Assembly (NCBI RefSeq): GCF_905147045.1
Contig: NC_065903.1
Coordinates: 11,718,001 to 11,782,000 of the forward strand
Source of the DNA: Nymphalis io
Lineage: Eukaryota > Arthropoda > Insecta > Lepidoptera > Nymphalidae
Length of the DNA stretch: 64,000 bases
Direction: 5' to 3'
Position 1 is the stretch's first letter. Every line of letters starts with the position of its first letter. The notes under the pieces are model-generated. The model did no database searches. It had not been told where the DNA came from and saw only the letters and a program-made list of their open reading frames with translations. Positions 35,301-45,747 of this stretch are shown here, in pieces. The position numbers were made by a program, and so were the translations under genes.

Positions 35301-36850
35301 TATTGTCATTATTGTTTTCTTCATTCAAGGATTTTTTTCTGCATAAAACGTAACAATTCTTTTATGGACAGTTTTTGGTCTATAGTACCTGTTTTCTGTT
35401 ATTCTGTATTTTTTTTTATTTTAAGGTAACAGGTGAACATACCATTGGCGTTATTGGAACTGCAAGAAGTATATGTCACTTCTTATGTCTTCTAAGACGT
35501 TCATCCAGGGCCAGAACATAAATAGGAAATCAATGTAGTCAATCAATGTTTAATTTATGACTGGCCTACGACCGGATGTAAAATTTGTATGTCATGCATA
35601 CATAAGTCAAATTCACTAAAATTTAATAATATCATTGAGTGAATTATTAGGTTTACTATCAAATTAATTTTAAATTTTTCGCTTCATCATAATGATAATA
35701 TTTAAATAATTCATTTGTCATAAAAACAAGGTCCCTAAAAATAAGGTCAATGCTGCCAAAGAGACAATAAGATATATTTATGAAAGAGATTTTATTAATT
35801 AAATAGATTATTTGTATATTTGTACATATTATGGAGTTATGTCTGATATCATTTTAATTATTATTATTGTAATTTTTTTCACAATGACTGTTTGCTGTTG
35901 ACCCAAAGGGCCTTGACAGTGCCACCAGGAGGGGATGGTGTAGATGTTTGTAGTTTTATGAACAGTGTTTGTGCGAACAACATTGCATGCCAAGCTGTTT
36001 ATTTATTATTACTTATAAAAATGGTGTTTGAAAATTGAATGTTATTCAGAAAAATAGAATGAGATGAGATCATGTTTATGTACTGAAAAGCCAATGTTAT
36101 AAGATATGTTTTTGTACTTATCATATTTCAAGTTTCTTACAATTTGTGTATTTGAAATTTGATTATCTTATCAAATTACTTCTGATATATAATATTGTGT
36201 TCATGTTTTGTTTACAACTTACTTTTTTTCACAATGACTCATCCTTTTTGGAATGTTATGTTTTTGTGCTAAGAGTACAAAAAAATTGCCAAATGAAAAT
36301 ATATAAAAAATATATTGCGTTTATTGGACAGCACATAAGCCATAGGGAAGCTGTTGTCTAATCACGATGACAGGCTAAAATTAATAACATCCAAATATCT
36401 TACGCATTCGCGAAGATTACAGAACTTTGTTCCATATCTTGCAAGATTTTGTTCATTTTCTCAATTAGAGACAAGTCCTCCGATATTAATCTTATCCGAG
36501 CACGTGTCTATCTCACGTCGCGATCATGTAGCGTAAAGCAAGCTGCCAATGTATTTAATGATCGTCTAAAAATAAATCACAATGTGTGTACGCTGAGGTT
36601 ATGATTCCAGGCAGTGGATTGGTATTTCGGTACACCGAACCTGTTCCCGTTTCACGCTAAAACACTGCACGAAAACAACGGTTATACGTGCCCGCGACGA
36701 AGCTAGCACTAAATAAGAGCCTTCTCAAGCGAAAATTTTGTTGACACGAGACAGCTGTGCAAACAAACAATATATAAGGTTAGCACACACGATTTACCTA
36801 TCGGAGCTAGCCGAACTGGGAGTTTCAAATTTATTCAGCTTCCCAGCCAT
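23394..36850 (-). CDS. Uckl1: Uridine-cytidine kinase-like 1 (uridine kinase + UPRT-like domain), 12 exons, 555 aa
   Basis: Exons in transcript order: 36798-36850, 34345-34466, 33195-33374, 30012-30118, 29195-29365, 28155-28291, 26205-26391, 25692-25781, 25072-25231, 24188-24333, 23780-23977 and 23394-23510. All have GT-AG ends and consistent phases. UCKL-type proteins belong to the pyrimidine salvage families: the N-terminal domain phosphorylates uridine or cytidine, and the C-terminal domain is UPRT-like. Human UCKL1 is 548 aa. The conserved linker TIYTAGRPPWYN precedes the kinase. The P-loop GIGGASASGKT is at 119-129, with SMDSFYK, FDHPDAF, and VFVDTDADIRLARRLRR before RGRDLEG. The UPRT part has SILRAGETME, a PRPP-loop-like DATVATGAA near 470-478, and GIGNFGDRYFG near 538-548. 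The first ATG is supported by a donor and phase that fit exon 2. Exons for residues 258-319 and 350-517 are strongly GC-rich against AT-rich introns. It looks intact. Confidence 0.95.
25644..25656. repeat. Poly-G run of 13
   Basis: A homopolymer of 13 G lies in Uckl1 intron 8. It is unusual in such AT-rich DNA and prone to sequencing-length error and G-quadruplex formation. Confidence 0.7.
26412..26632 (-). repeat. SINE-B copy next to the acceptor of Uckl1 exon 7
   Basis: A SINE-B copy in the same sense as Uckl1. It runs from ACATTGGCATTGTAAGAAAT to the TGCACAAAGCCCTACCA end. A shortened remnant of its 3' part (on the minus strand CATGTGCTCG, compare CATATGCTCG in other copies) reaches into the last 20 bp before the splice acceptor at 26391/26392. 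Confidence 0.75.
27187..27412 (-). repeat. Diverged SINE-B copy in Uckl1 intron 6
   Basis: It keeps ACGAATAGGTAAGCC, CATCTGATGGTAAGAGGTCA, CCATAAACATT and GAGTGGGTGGTACCTACCCT in SINE-B order. It is in the same sense as Uckl1. Confidence 0.65.
27583..27896 (+). repeat. SINE-A copy in Uckl1 intron 6
   Basis: A full-length copy with tRNA-like head (CTACGAGATGGCCTAGTGGT, then a B-box-like block near 27635) and the complete body to GGCTGTTACTGTTACT. It is antisense to Uckl1. Confidence 0.85.
27925..28150 (-). mobile_element. 3' fragment of a non-LTR retrotransposon (CR1/jockey-like) in Uckl1 intron 6
   Basis: Read on the minus strand in the right frame, this fragment encodes residues such as FPDRYNVGVFKSRVNRFL followed by GKRA, a tail seen in many insect LINE polymerases that end shortly after the reverse transcriptase. 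It ends within 5 bp of Uckl1 exon 6 (28155). The frame has stops; it is a dead fragment. The clade call is tentative. Confidence 0.5.
28317..28606 (-). repeat. SINE-B copy 26 bp upstream of Uckl1 exon 6
   Basis: A near full-length sense copy: ATTATAGAATAGGAAGAGCA at the left (3' end), ATCTGATGAGTGGGTGGTAC and CTCGCACAAAGCTCTACCAC at the right. Its A-rich 3' end lies close to the acceptor at 28291/28292. Confidence 0.85.
28860..29094 (-). repeat. SINE-D copy in Uckl1 intron 5
   Basis: It has a tRNA-like head at the right (ACCACGCCAACCGGCTC on the plus strand) and a tail at the left with AATAATAATAATCACACACG. It is in the same sense as Uckl1. Confidence 0.8.
29440..29880 (-). repeat. SINE-C copy plus an adjoining repeat fragment in Uckl1 intron 4
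   Basis: 29640-29880 matches SINE-C (GCACTCTCTATTCC, TTTACGTGCTATTCGAGACA, TGCTACTGAGAATCTTCGAC). 29440-29545 is a separate repeat-like block with CACCTGATGGAAAGTGAGAT and ACACTCATCAGGTAATC; its family was not identified. Confidence 0.6.
30172..30348 (-). repeat. SINE-B copy (truncated) 54 bp upstream of Uckl1 exon 4
   Basis: It runs from GTATAGGTAGGCGTACGAGC to CCCTTGTGCCTGTAATTA, then breaks off into a different repeat. It is in the same sense as Uckl1. Its 5' half is missing. Confidence 0.8.
30355..30440. repeat. Repeat fragment shared with ~10300-10375
   Basis: GTAGTTACGATGTGAAAGCG, then AACAAACAAACTAAC and GCATTTATAATATTAGTA, matches the Cdkal1 3' flank repeat. A minus-strand relative lies at 42403-42490 (GTTACGCTTTCGCG and AATATTATAAATG). 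The family was not identified. Confidence 0.5.
30470..30690 (-). repeat. Degraded SINE-C copy in Uckl1 intron 3
   Basis: GTGTACTACACTCTCTCTCT, CACTCTCATAATCC, AGAGATGCTACTGAGAAT and ATCGATAGAA follow SINE-C order with heavy divergence. Confidence 0.45.
30871..31136 (+). repeat. SINE-A copy in Uckl1 intron 3
   Basis: It is nearly complete with a small internal deletion in the ATCTCGTGCTTGACGG region. The end is GGCTGTTACTGTTACA. It is antisense to Uckl1, and the open frame across it is not a gene. Confidence 0.8.
31458..31742 (+). repeat. SINE-B copy in Uckl1 intron 3
   Basis: A plus-strand copy from CTGGTGGTAGGGCTTTATGC to CGTCTTCCTATTCTATATAC plus an A-rich tail. It is antisense to Uckl1. 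Confidence 0.85.
32780..33120 (+). repeat. Diverged SINE-C copy in Uckl1 intron 3
   Basis: GGTTCAAAAGTTGGGTTGGA (B-box-like), ATGCGTCGGAAAGCGCGTAG, then TGTGTATGTATTC and TTGTGTTTGCGCAAAAAATG follow SINE-C order. It is old and AT-enriched in the middle. Confidence 0.5.
34095..34275 (+). repeat. Degraded SINE-A copy in Uckl1 intron 2
   Basis: Weak but ordered matches include CATTTGTGTTTATAATTC, TTGCCACATGTATATCCACA, GGAACAATGGAGTGGAAAAA and CTCAGGAGAACCTTGGACTA. Confidence 0.4.
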
Positions 36851-36939
36851 CACTGGTCGTCACAAAAAGGTTTAATTTATTTAAAAAATATTAGTAAGAT
36901 TCATATAAATTCACGCTAAGCACACGCAATTAGTGATTT

Positions 36940-37006
36940 TGACGACTGACATTAAACGTTTTGAAACTACGTCACACGTACGCATAGTGCTGCATCATAG
37001 ACGTCA
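36940..37006 (-). promoter_or_regulatory. Uckl1 upstream region with two CRE-like sites
   Basis: GACGTCA at 37000-37006 and TACGTCA at 36969-36975 are ATF/CREB-type half or full sites, about 120-155 bp upstream of the Uckl1 start codon. A TCAGTC initiator-like motif on the minus strand lies near 36946. This is inferred from motifs only. Confidence 0.3.
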
Positions 37007-37342
37007 TGCTATCCGACAAATACATTTATGTAATTTTATACGACTGACTCAAAAAAATATGTTTATTTATGAAATAATGTACTCTTAATAATTTATTTAT
37101 TTATATTCATTACGCGTCTTGATTGTTGTTTAATGAATAGGCTGAACTGAATTTCTGAACGCTCCTCTCATTACGTTCCGTTGTACAAAGGATAAAAATA
37201 ATCAATAGCTATAGCTTTAGAAGTTCATGTATTTAAAATAAATACATATTATTTTGGTTGCTGTCAGTGGCGGATTTACACATTTTTCTCGAATAGGCTA
37301 TATATATTTTTAGTAAATTGCACAAAAAAAATGTTTATATAT

Positions 37343-37381
37343 CTCGAAAACACAGTGAATCCCTTTCACTGTGTTTTCGAG
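37343..37381. other. Perfect 17-bp inverted repeat with 5-nt loop
   Basis: CTCGAAAACACAGTGAA at 37343-37359 pairs perfectly with 37365-37381 around the loop TCCCT. It lies about 490 bp upstream of the Uckl1 start codon, in AT-rich DNA. It is too short for a normal miRNA precursor. Confidence 0.85.
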
Positions 37382-37829
37382 CCGGAAAAAATATCTTAAA
37401 AACATCAGAAATTAGTCGTAAAGTATTCGTTTAGTTTTTATCAAAATATTAAATCTATTAAAAATTTGTTCCCAAAATTTGCCGTTCCACAAATCTGCTG
37501 CTCTAGACTCAAGTCTCCTGATGAATCCGCCATTGGTTGTTGTTCTTTTTACTTTTCATTTTTTCTGCGTTCCTATGGAAAGGATTGAATAAAGTCGTTT
37601 TGTGATTATTCCAGATTCATCAATTGTTTTTTATAAGCTTATAATTCCCTTGACCTGTCAGTATGGATAGGTCAAATCTTGCAAGATAATTTTAAGCTAA
37701 TTCTTCTCTATGGATTTGGTGGAAACATGACACACGATTTTGGTTCTTCCACCAATACATCCTAGTTTAATATATAAAAAAAAAACATATTTTCATAAAA
37801 CAGTCGTTTCCGTCATTGTACTTGACAGC

Positions 37830-38500
37830 GAAGGGACCACCATGAGAAAACCTGCATGTAACATAAATTCTGATATATGTACTAATATCTATCATTATTA
37901 TTCCACCGTACATTCTACCACGCTGGGTGCTTCAGCGGTGTGGCGTGGTAGCATGAACCAGTGGCGAAGCTATCGTAGGGCCAGGTGGTGCAGTGCACCA
38001 GGGCCCTGAAGCTCAGGGAGCCTTCTAACCTCAGCTTTGAAAAGAGAGGACCATAAAAGAAAAAAAGAAAAAAATATTTTTTTTTCTTTTTCTTTTTTTA
38101 ATGTTTTTAAATGAACATCAACAATTACAGAACTCCTGATTTAAGATTTTTAGCACATGCACCAAGCGTCTTCGATAAGCATGTGCTGTTTGTTATCGTT
38201 ATTTTAGTTATTTGGTAGTTTGGATGAGTACGCCCGTAGCACATTGGATCAGCGATAACCACCGTCTCACGACCGTCAAGCAACAGTCGTGAGATCATTC
38301 GACAATTCCACCCATCAACTTTTTAATTATACAATTGTACTTATTACTGTAAATGTAATATAAGTTCAAGCTACGCGGAAAGGGGTGATGAGGGCCCGAT
38401 TCTTTTCTTACGCACCGGGCCTTGTCCACTTAGCTACGCCACTGGTATGAACGGTGGAATAATAAGTGGACAATTATGGGCTGTTACTTTACTTACTTCA
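37830..38500 (+). repeat. Old SINE-A interrupted by a MITE
   Basis: The left half (TTGACAGCGAAGGGACCACC, GAGAAAACCTGCATGTAAC, then the ACCACGCTGGGTGC part) ends at 37956. The right half (ACGGTGGAATAATAAGTGGA, TTATGGGCTGTTACTT) resumes after 38450. Together they follow SINE-A order. Confidence 0.55.
37957..38446. mobile_element. MITE-like non-autonomous DNA transposon, ~490 bp, TIRs and 4-bp TSD
   Basis: The left end ACCAGTGGCGAAGCTA is the near-perfect inverse of the right end TAGCTACGCCACTGGT (15 of 16 matching). Both are flanked by ATGA (37953-37956 and 38447-38450), a likely target duplication. There is no transposase frame inside. The superfamily is not determined; a 4-bp duplication fits several, including Chapaev-type elements. 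Confidence 0.65.
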
Positions 38501-38750
38501 TCGTTTATTGTTGTCAATCTTACGCCCGAGAAGTTTAGGAACCAAACCAAAAAAAAACAATATTTTTTCCTTGTATGTTTGTTATTCTAAATGAGCGTTC
38601 TATGTAGACTGGCATTTATTTATTTATTTATGAAATAAATATTATATTCGAGATAGAATACATATTTGCATGGCTATGCGTAATGAGTTAATTTTAATTT
38701 GAATTTTGATTCGTTAGAAAATATATTTACGTATGTAACTTTATACAATA

Positions 38751-39060
38751 GCCGTGATGGTCCAGTGGTAAGAGCGCGTGAATCTTGATTGATGATCGTG
38801 GGTTTAAACCCGGGCAAGCACCACTGAATTTTCAAGTGCTTAATTTGTGATTATAATTCATCTCGTGCTTGACGGTGAAGGAAAACATCGTGAGAAAACC
38901 TACATGTGACTGATTTCACTGAAATTCAGCCACATGTGTATTCCGACAACCCGCATTGGAGCAGCTTGGTGGAATAAGCTCTAAAATTTTCTCCTCAAAA
39001 AGGGAGAGGAGGCCTTAGTCCATCAGTGGGACATTCACAGGCTGTTACTGGTTACTGGTA
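38751..39060 (+). repeat. SINE-A copy
   Basis: A full-length copy with tRNA-like head (GCCGTGATGGTCCAGTGGTA) and ending GGCTGTTACTGGTTACTGG. The next SINE-A starts about 220 bp to the right in the same orientation. Confidence 0.85.
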
Positions 39061-39281
39061 TGTGACTTATTAAGAATATGTCAAAACTATAAAAAGTACT
39101 AAAAATTGTCTATGTTTTCATCTCGATATCCTTCATAAGATAGATAGTCCACCTCAAGCCTGCGGTGTGAGCAAGGTCTGTGTCAGTTAACTCAGTGACA
39201 ATTTATACGTTAATAGTATATAGGTGTATACACCTATACAATATTTGTTTGAACAAAGACTAAAGACATAACAACAATAAT

Positions 39282-39588
39282 ACTGAGATCGCCCAGTGGT
39301 AAGAACGCGTGAATCTTAATCGATGATCGTGGGTTTAAATCCGGGCAAGTACCACTGAATTTTCATGTGCTTAATTTGTGATTATAATTCATCTCGTGTT
39401 ATACGGCGAAGGATAACATCGTGAGGAAACTTGCATGTGTCTAATTTCACTGAAATTGTGCCACACGTGTATTCTACCAACCCGCATTGGTGACCCGCGT
39501 GGTGAAATAAGCTCCATACCTTCTCCTCAAAAAGGGAGAGGAGGCCTTAGCCCAGCAGTGGGACATTCACAGGCTGTTACTGTTACTG
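39282..39588 (+). repeat. SINE-A copy
   Basis: A full-length copy from ACTGAGATCGCCCAGTGGTA to GGCTGTTACTGTTACTG. It differs from the neighbouring copy at many positions, so the pair is not a recent tandem duplication. Confidence 0.85.
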
Positions 39589-39798
39589 TATAATTAATGT
39601 TTTAGTTAAGTAAAGCAAAAAATTGCGATTTATCGAACTAGCAGTGTATGTTTCACATTTATAAAAGTTACATCTATAAATTCGTCATTTTGTTACTTTT
39701 AGTTATATTTTTAAGTATTCGGTGTTCAGCTAAATAGTAAATAAATAGGTATTCCGTTATTCTACCCGTGTGGAGCTGGGACGGGAAGCTAGTAATAT

Positions 39799-40002
39799 TT
39801 AAAAATTAATGTCTTGTTGGATAGCGGCTAATAATTGTAAGGCTGCATCCCGAGGTCCTGGGTTCCGAGCAGTCAGTAAAAATGTGTCGTGTTTAAATAT
39901 GTGTATGTGTTTTATTAAGATATTCTCAGCAGCAGCAGTATTTTTACAAAATTTCTTCAGAATGATCTTTCCCTCATAGTCATCAAAATCCATTGTATAC
40001 CT
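39799..40002 (-). CDS. Candidate small exon or small gene, 64 aa, function not recognised
   Basis: On the minus strand a good acceptor (TTTTAATTACAG) is followed by GTATACAATGG and an open frame from the ATG at 39993 to a TAA at 39799. The 64-aa product begins MDFDDYEGKI, is basic in the middle (KHIHIFKHD) and ends QLLAAIQQDINF. Its composition looks more protein-like than the AT-noise frames around it. It could be the coding exon of a small gene with an untranslated first exon, the last exon of a longer gene, or an old exon fragment. I do not recognise the family and did not find an upstream coding exon. Confidence 0.3.
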   Translation of the reverse strand, partial: RYTMDFDDYEGKIILKKFCKNTAAAENILIKHIHIFKHDTFLLTARNPGPRDAALQLLAAIQQDINF

Positions 40003-40339
40003 GTAATTAAAATGATAATCTAAAATATATATTTTAAGCGGTCAAAAAGGATTTTATCAACTCTGTTCGGACAAGTTCTGAGACGCGACAGTGTTGCAGG
40101 CAATTAGTCGAAACTTTTCGCATTTGCATGTTATGGAGAAAGTTAGCAACCCCAACTGCTAAGAATTTCAAATTTGAATTGGTTATTTTTTTTTTTAATT
40201 TCACACCAACGACCTTTAAAAAACTTGTGCGTGGTTTTATTATGCAAATTACTTTTAAATATGTTTTATACTAAAAGAAATTTTGAATTAATTACAAAAA
40301 TAAATGAAGTAATATTAATAATAATAATGATAATTTGTG

Positions 40340-40612
40340 TTAGGGCTTTGTACAAGCTCATCTGGGTAGGTACCATCCATCATGACAGTCATATTCTACT
40401 ATCGAACCGCAAAACTTAGTGTTGTTGTATTCCAGTTTGAAGCTTGAATGAGCCAGTGTCACTATATGCACAAGGGGCATAGCATCTTAGTAAGGTTAGT
40501 GGACATTGGCGATGTAAGGAATGGTTATAATATCTTAGTGCACCAATATGAATGGGTGCTGGTGACCATCAGTTGGCCCATTTTTCCGGCCATCTACCTA
40601 TTTCATAAAAAA
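40340..40612 (+). repeat. Diverged SINE-B copy
   Basis: TTAGGGCTTTGTACAAGCTC, ATCTGGGTAGGTACCATCCA and GAGCCAGTGTCACTATATGC, ending in CATCTACCTATTTCATAAA plus an A run. The open frame here is not a gene. Confidence 0.75.
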
Positions 40613-41166
40613 AATAACTGTGCCAAATATCTGTTACAAATGATTTATTATACGCCCTTTTGAAAATTCGTTTAGTGATAGTTTTTCTCAATTTATTTAT
40701 ATAGTGTCAGAAATTTCATTTGATAAAATAAATAGTATTAACTATATAAATTACTATCCGCATCGTGGCTCAAAAAATATTTCCAGTGCTATGATTCAAA
40801 AAGTTATTGGCTATTGGTGTTAGCCGTTTTGATTCGCTGAAGTAGGTCCGTACTTCAGTCATATCTCTACTACTTTATGTGAAAACGAGGTCTTAACAGT
40901 GTTCTAACAGAAATGAGTTTATATGCCTGCCTATATTATAACGCGGGTTCAAACCAGCAATCTTCGGTTAAGATGTATGTGTTTTTCTAGTAACTCATCT
41001 CACCATATTATAAATATATAATAAATAAGTTATTTTATTTTTTTCACAACAAGTACTTATTTATTAATATATTCTATAACTAAAATTAAAATAAGAACAT
41101 TATAACTATATATTACAAATTTATATAAAATACTAAAAGATTCCACACTTCTGGTGACCTGGTGGA

Positions 41167-41272
41167 AGAACTGGCGCTTATTTAGCCCAAAGGCTGAGTC
41201 AAGCGGCGCAGAGATGGAATAGTGCCAGCGTCTTGGGTACAATGCCACAGGACAATCAAGACGGCGTATTTT
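41167..41272. repeat. Repeat E copy 2 (unclassified)
   Basis: The second copy of the 110-bp repeat at 21890-22005, from CTGGCGCTTATTTAGCCCAA through the TGGAATAGTGCCAG segment to AATGCCACAGGACAATC and AAGACGGCG. Confidence 0.65.
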
Positions 41273-42059
41273 TTTATATATAATGCAAAAATAAATAAAA
41301 TCGATAAAATTTGCTAATGGTACGCCTTACAAGCGGCGATCCCGGCTGGCCAATCCTAATGAAACTTAAATAAAAATAAAATGTTATGCAACGTTATCTT
41401 CATACTTTTCTTCCTGAGATATATATAAAAAAATTGTATATAAAATGTTTATTCCCATGCGTTGCTAGACATTCATCTATGATTCCTGCCCATAAAAATC
41501 AAAGATTTTTCTTTGTATGCTTCTTCTTCAATATAAACGTTTTACGTAAATCCGTAGACGAGTAAATTATCTGTGCGCAGCCGGGCCGACTGACTAGTTA
41601 AAAATTAAATTTTATAAAACTTGTCCTCTATCCTAAATTGCAAATACAGAATTTTATTTAAAAACCCGCAGACATGAAAAAATGAGCATAATCTATTCAG
41701 CCAGCTCGGGTTGTCGGGTCCTTTACGTGACACGGTTGGGCAGCCTTCAATTTGGCGCCGACTTTTAGGTTATTTTACGTCGCAACTTTGATTGGGACCG
41801 ACTTCCGAATAGAAGTGAACGCATCTTGAATGTTAAATAAAACCTCTTTGTTAGCAAACTCCAAGATTCTATAGCAGATTGAAAGACTGTTTTATTGGTA
41901 TCGATTCGAGTTTATATTCTAAGTTTGCGTTTTGTGTGACACTGAATGGTGAATAAATGTTGATCGAACACTTTTTAGGTTTTAAGAATAAATAAATATT
42001 TTCACTAGTACTAAAAACTTTGAACGAGTGTTTATATCGTAATATATAACTCTTTTAGT

Positions 42060-42580
42060 TTACGCTTCGCACGCCTGTAAACCTTCGGCAGTCAGCATGA
42101 TTTTTTCCGTCATATTCGACAGTTAAGTAGCGAACCTTAATTAATTATACAACTAAGTCCTCCTTGAATCACTCCGTACACGGTGAAGACCATATGAAAA
42201 TCCATTCGGTAGTTTTTAAGTTTATTGCGGTCAGGCAGATTGGCGCGGAAGGGACTTTGTTTTATGTAATAAAAGGTATTTATATTTAGAAATAAGTTAT
42301 ACTCAAAAATGTCGACTTGACTCGAGCATCGTTTAAATATGATTTGCTAATGTAGCATAGATTATTTATCAATCAATACCAATCAGCAATTTAGCAATCT
42401 ATACCAATATTATAAATGAAAAAATAACTCTGTCTGCCCGTTACGCTTTCGCGACCGATTGAACCGATTTTAGTGAACTCCATAGGCTTTTTTATATTTA
42501 ACAGCCCATAAATATCGCATTCTGAGCGAAAATTTCTTTTTCTGCTATGAAGAGCAAACTTCTTTATAAACACAAATTAA
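42060..42580. repeat. Dispersed repeat fragments
   Basis: Blocks such as ATCCATTCGGTAGTTTTTAA, GGTCAGGCAGATTGGCGCGG and, at 42403-42490, the minus-strand relative of the 30355 repeat have the look of LINE-derived lepidopteran repeats. There are no coding remnants I could read. Confidence 0.35.
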
Positions 42581-42599
42581 GGAAATGGGAAATCCATGA

Positions 42600-44240
42600 A
42601 TATAATATATTATATGTGAACCATTTTAAATTTAATTACTGAAATGTCTGTAGTAGTGTTTCATACATTGTAAAGGTTTTTCTGTGAATGTGACATTGAT
42701 GTTTTATATACAAATAAATGAGTAACGTTCTTATATAACATCACAATACAAATTATCCTAATAAGCTAGATTAGCAACAGAAATAAATAAACACAAAACC
42801 GTGAAACGAAACGCAATTAACAAAAATTCTTTTCCTCGGAATCGGAATCTGTAAAAACTCTTAACTAATTGCTGGATTCACTCGCTTTAATGAAATCACC
42901 ATCTGCTCTTGTTCTGCGTTTTCTGTCTGTCCGTTAAACGATCCATGGAGATTATTAAGTGACTCGTTAGAAAAGGAATTTGTTTTAGCTTTTAAGTAGA
43001 ATTTTTATATGCTTTTTATTTTTACACGATAGCTAATGTAAGCTTGACTTGCTTGTAACTAACAAAATTGGTGTTCTAAGTAAAAATATCCTATCTCCTA
43101 TAACTATTGTATAACTACCTCTTAATTATCGTATAAATCACTTAGTAATTCAAATTTTAAGTTAGCCACGTCTATGATAGCTTCTAGTGTCATTTTAATG
43201 TCATTCACAGCGTCATGTCTTTCATAGCTTCTAGTAAGCCTCGTAAGTTGGGCTCTTTTGATTTGTACATCGGCAAAAGTGTATTTTTATATATCATAAT
43301 AATATATATAAAATATAATTTATTTTATATAACCTAGCCAATGTTGGCATATAGGCATGCGTTGCTTATATACGTTGCATATGTATTGTATATATACGAG
43401 AAAAAAGGTTTTAATGTAACTGAAATGAAGCCAACCAACCACACATATAAATACGCGTTAAAACAATATTCTGAAAGAAATCACGTTCACAGCAATGACC
43501 TCTGTTTAATGGAACATTGGTTAAGTTTCTATCAGTAATAATAGTCAAACGGGTGACTACCCTCATCGGCTCCCTACGTGATATGAAATCTCAATGAATT
43601 TAATTTGCTATCGACTCAAATGGCTTAGCTTAATAGTCGAGTTGCGAGATTTATCCGTCTGGATTTCCAAATTCGCTCGGTAAATAACATAGAGAAACAA
43701 TAGTGTAATTTAACTACTATTTAAAAATACGCTGATTATTTTACAGACATTGGAATATTTTTTTTAAATAATTTTCTAACTCGAACAATAACGTGATTGT
43801 TAAACTCTGTAACCTCAGAACACACAATGAATTCGTTGTCAAAATGAATTATACAATGAAAACTGACATTAAAACAAATGCTAGTTTACATATGTGCTCA
43901 AAATAATATTTCTAGTTAAACTTATTACAAGTATACCTTTCTAAGCGCGCTGTTGATGTGAGTGTGTCATCAGAAACAACACAAATAATCATTCACGTAA
44001 GGCGTAGATTTCCTATTTACTTGTAAAAACTTAAGTCTATTTAAATAAAAATATTTTAATTTGATTTGATTATTAAAACTTAAATGAAACGCATTTGAAA
44101 TAAAATCTGACTATGAACAACAACCAGCATTGAATTAGTTTTGTGGACGAGGCGTAAGCACAGCCGTTTTTACTGTAAATTTCATCTAAAAATAGCATCA
44201 AATTTTATTTATAATCGCAAAACAAAAATAATTATTATAT
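42600..44240. other. AT-rich stretch with no gene seen
   Basis: A 65-codon open frame at 43341-43538 has no recognisable domain and no convincing context. There is nothing else beyond AT-rich sequence. Confidence 0.5.
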
Positions 44241-44243
44241 TTG

Positions 44244-44532
44244 CGTAACAGCCTGTAAACAGCCACTGCTGGGCTAAGACCTCCTTTTAAGGAGAATGTT
44301 TTGGAGCTTTTTCCACCACGCTGTTCCAATGCGGGATGGTAGAATACACATGTGGAAGAATTTCAGCGAAATTAGTGCACATGCAGGTTTTCTTACGATG
44401 TCTTCCTTCACCGTCAAGCACGAGATGTATGTAAACACAAATTAAGCACATGAAAATTCAGTGGTTCTTGTCGGGGTTTGAACCCACGATCATCGGTTAA
44501 GATTCAAGCGTCTCACTGAGACACCTCGGCAA
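44244..44532 (-). repeat. SINE-A copy
   Basis: A full-length minus-strand copy: GTAACAGCCTGTAAACAGCC at the left, the tRNA-like head (complement of GCCGAGGTGTCTCAGTGAGA) at the right. Confidence 0.85.
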
Positions 44533-45068
44533 GTTTTTTTATGTAGTCGGCTAAAGATTAGCGCTATAGTTTTAATCATTAATTTTACAAGACATCGGAT
44601 CAGTCTTATGTAGCTATTACACAAACGATGCAGTTTTTTCATATAGTCGTCGAATAAATAATTTAATCAAGATAAAGCAAACTGTCCATCTTTAAAGTCT
44701 GGATTTTGTTTAAAGTCTGGAAGTGTCGACGGAGTATTTATGTTTCGTTTTTGGGTCATTGTTCAGAGGATTTGCTTACTAGTTGTTTACGATTTAAACT
44801 CGAACTCAATTTTGACATATATTATAATTTATTAGAAAGTAGATTGTTTTCGCCTTCTAATGCTAAGTAGTAAAGCTCAAGGTTTCCTTTTGATCTTTAG
44901 TCACTAGGCAATTTAACATTTGAGGTCATACGAAAGCGTTTAAAATATTTTATTTTTGGCTGAGAACTTCGGGTGGCGGTGCTTCTAGGCCGGTTTCTTG
45001 TTGGCCTAGATACAAACCCGGGCTGCACGTACCTAAGAGCGCTTTACTTGCTTATATACCTTAAGTTT

Positions 45069-45088
45069 AATGTAATGTAATGTAATAA
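45069..45088. repeat. (ATGTA)n microsatellite
   Basis: A short run of four TGTAA-type units near 45069-45088. Confidence 0.5.
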
Positions 45089-45747
45089 TCTCACCTTACA
45101 GAATAATTTTCTACGTGCGTGTCAAAATTAATATCGCAATGTATTCGCACTAACAAGGCTTCGATCATTTTAACTCAATTCATATGACTCGGTATATGTA
45201 ACTATGTAAGTATATTAGATTAAGAATAATATAGCTGAATATATCTAATTTTCTTATTAACATTATTGTTTAGATTTTGAATGATTGTTCGCACCTTTTA
45301 AAATAATAACCTATTTTTTTTCTTTCTTTGGTATGATGGAAGAAATCTTTTAAAGGGGTTCAAGATGCCTTTTATACTTAGTTCTCTTTTGTAATTTTTT
45401 CCATCTATTTTACAATTACTTATTTAATACTTTATTAAACGTACCATAGGTTTATTAAAGTAATAAATAAGTAATTTCTTTAATATTAAAATATAAATGA
45501 GACAAAGAAAATTTATTCAAAGTTTTATTTTGACATTAATTGATTTTGTGTTTAATAGTAATGGTTCTAAATAAGACAGGATTGCAGACAGACGAATATC
45601 CGCGACGCGAAAAGCGGATACGGTTGACTGACGGGCCATTGTAATAGCGATTATGGAAACACTAAACCTTATTAAGCGTTTCAAGCTTAAAATTATCCCC
45701 GAGTCGGAGATCTGGAAAGTCATACAGTAAAAACATCCAAGGTTTTT

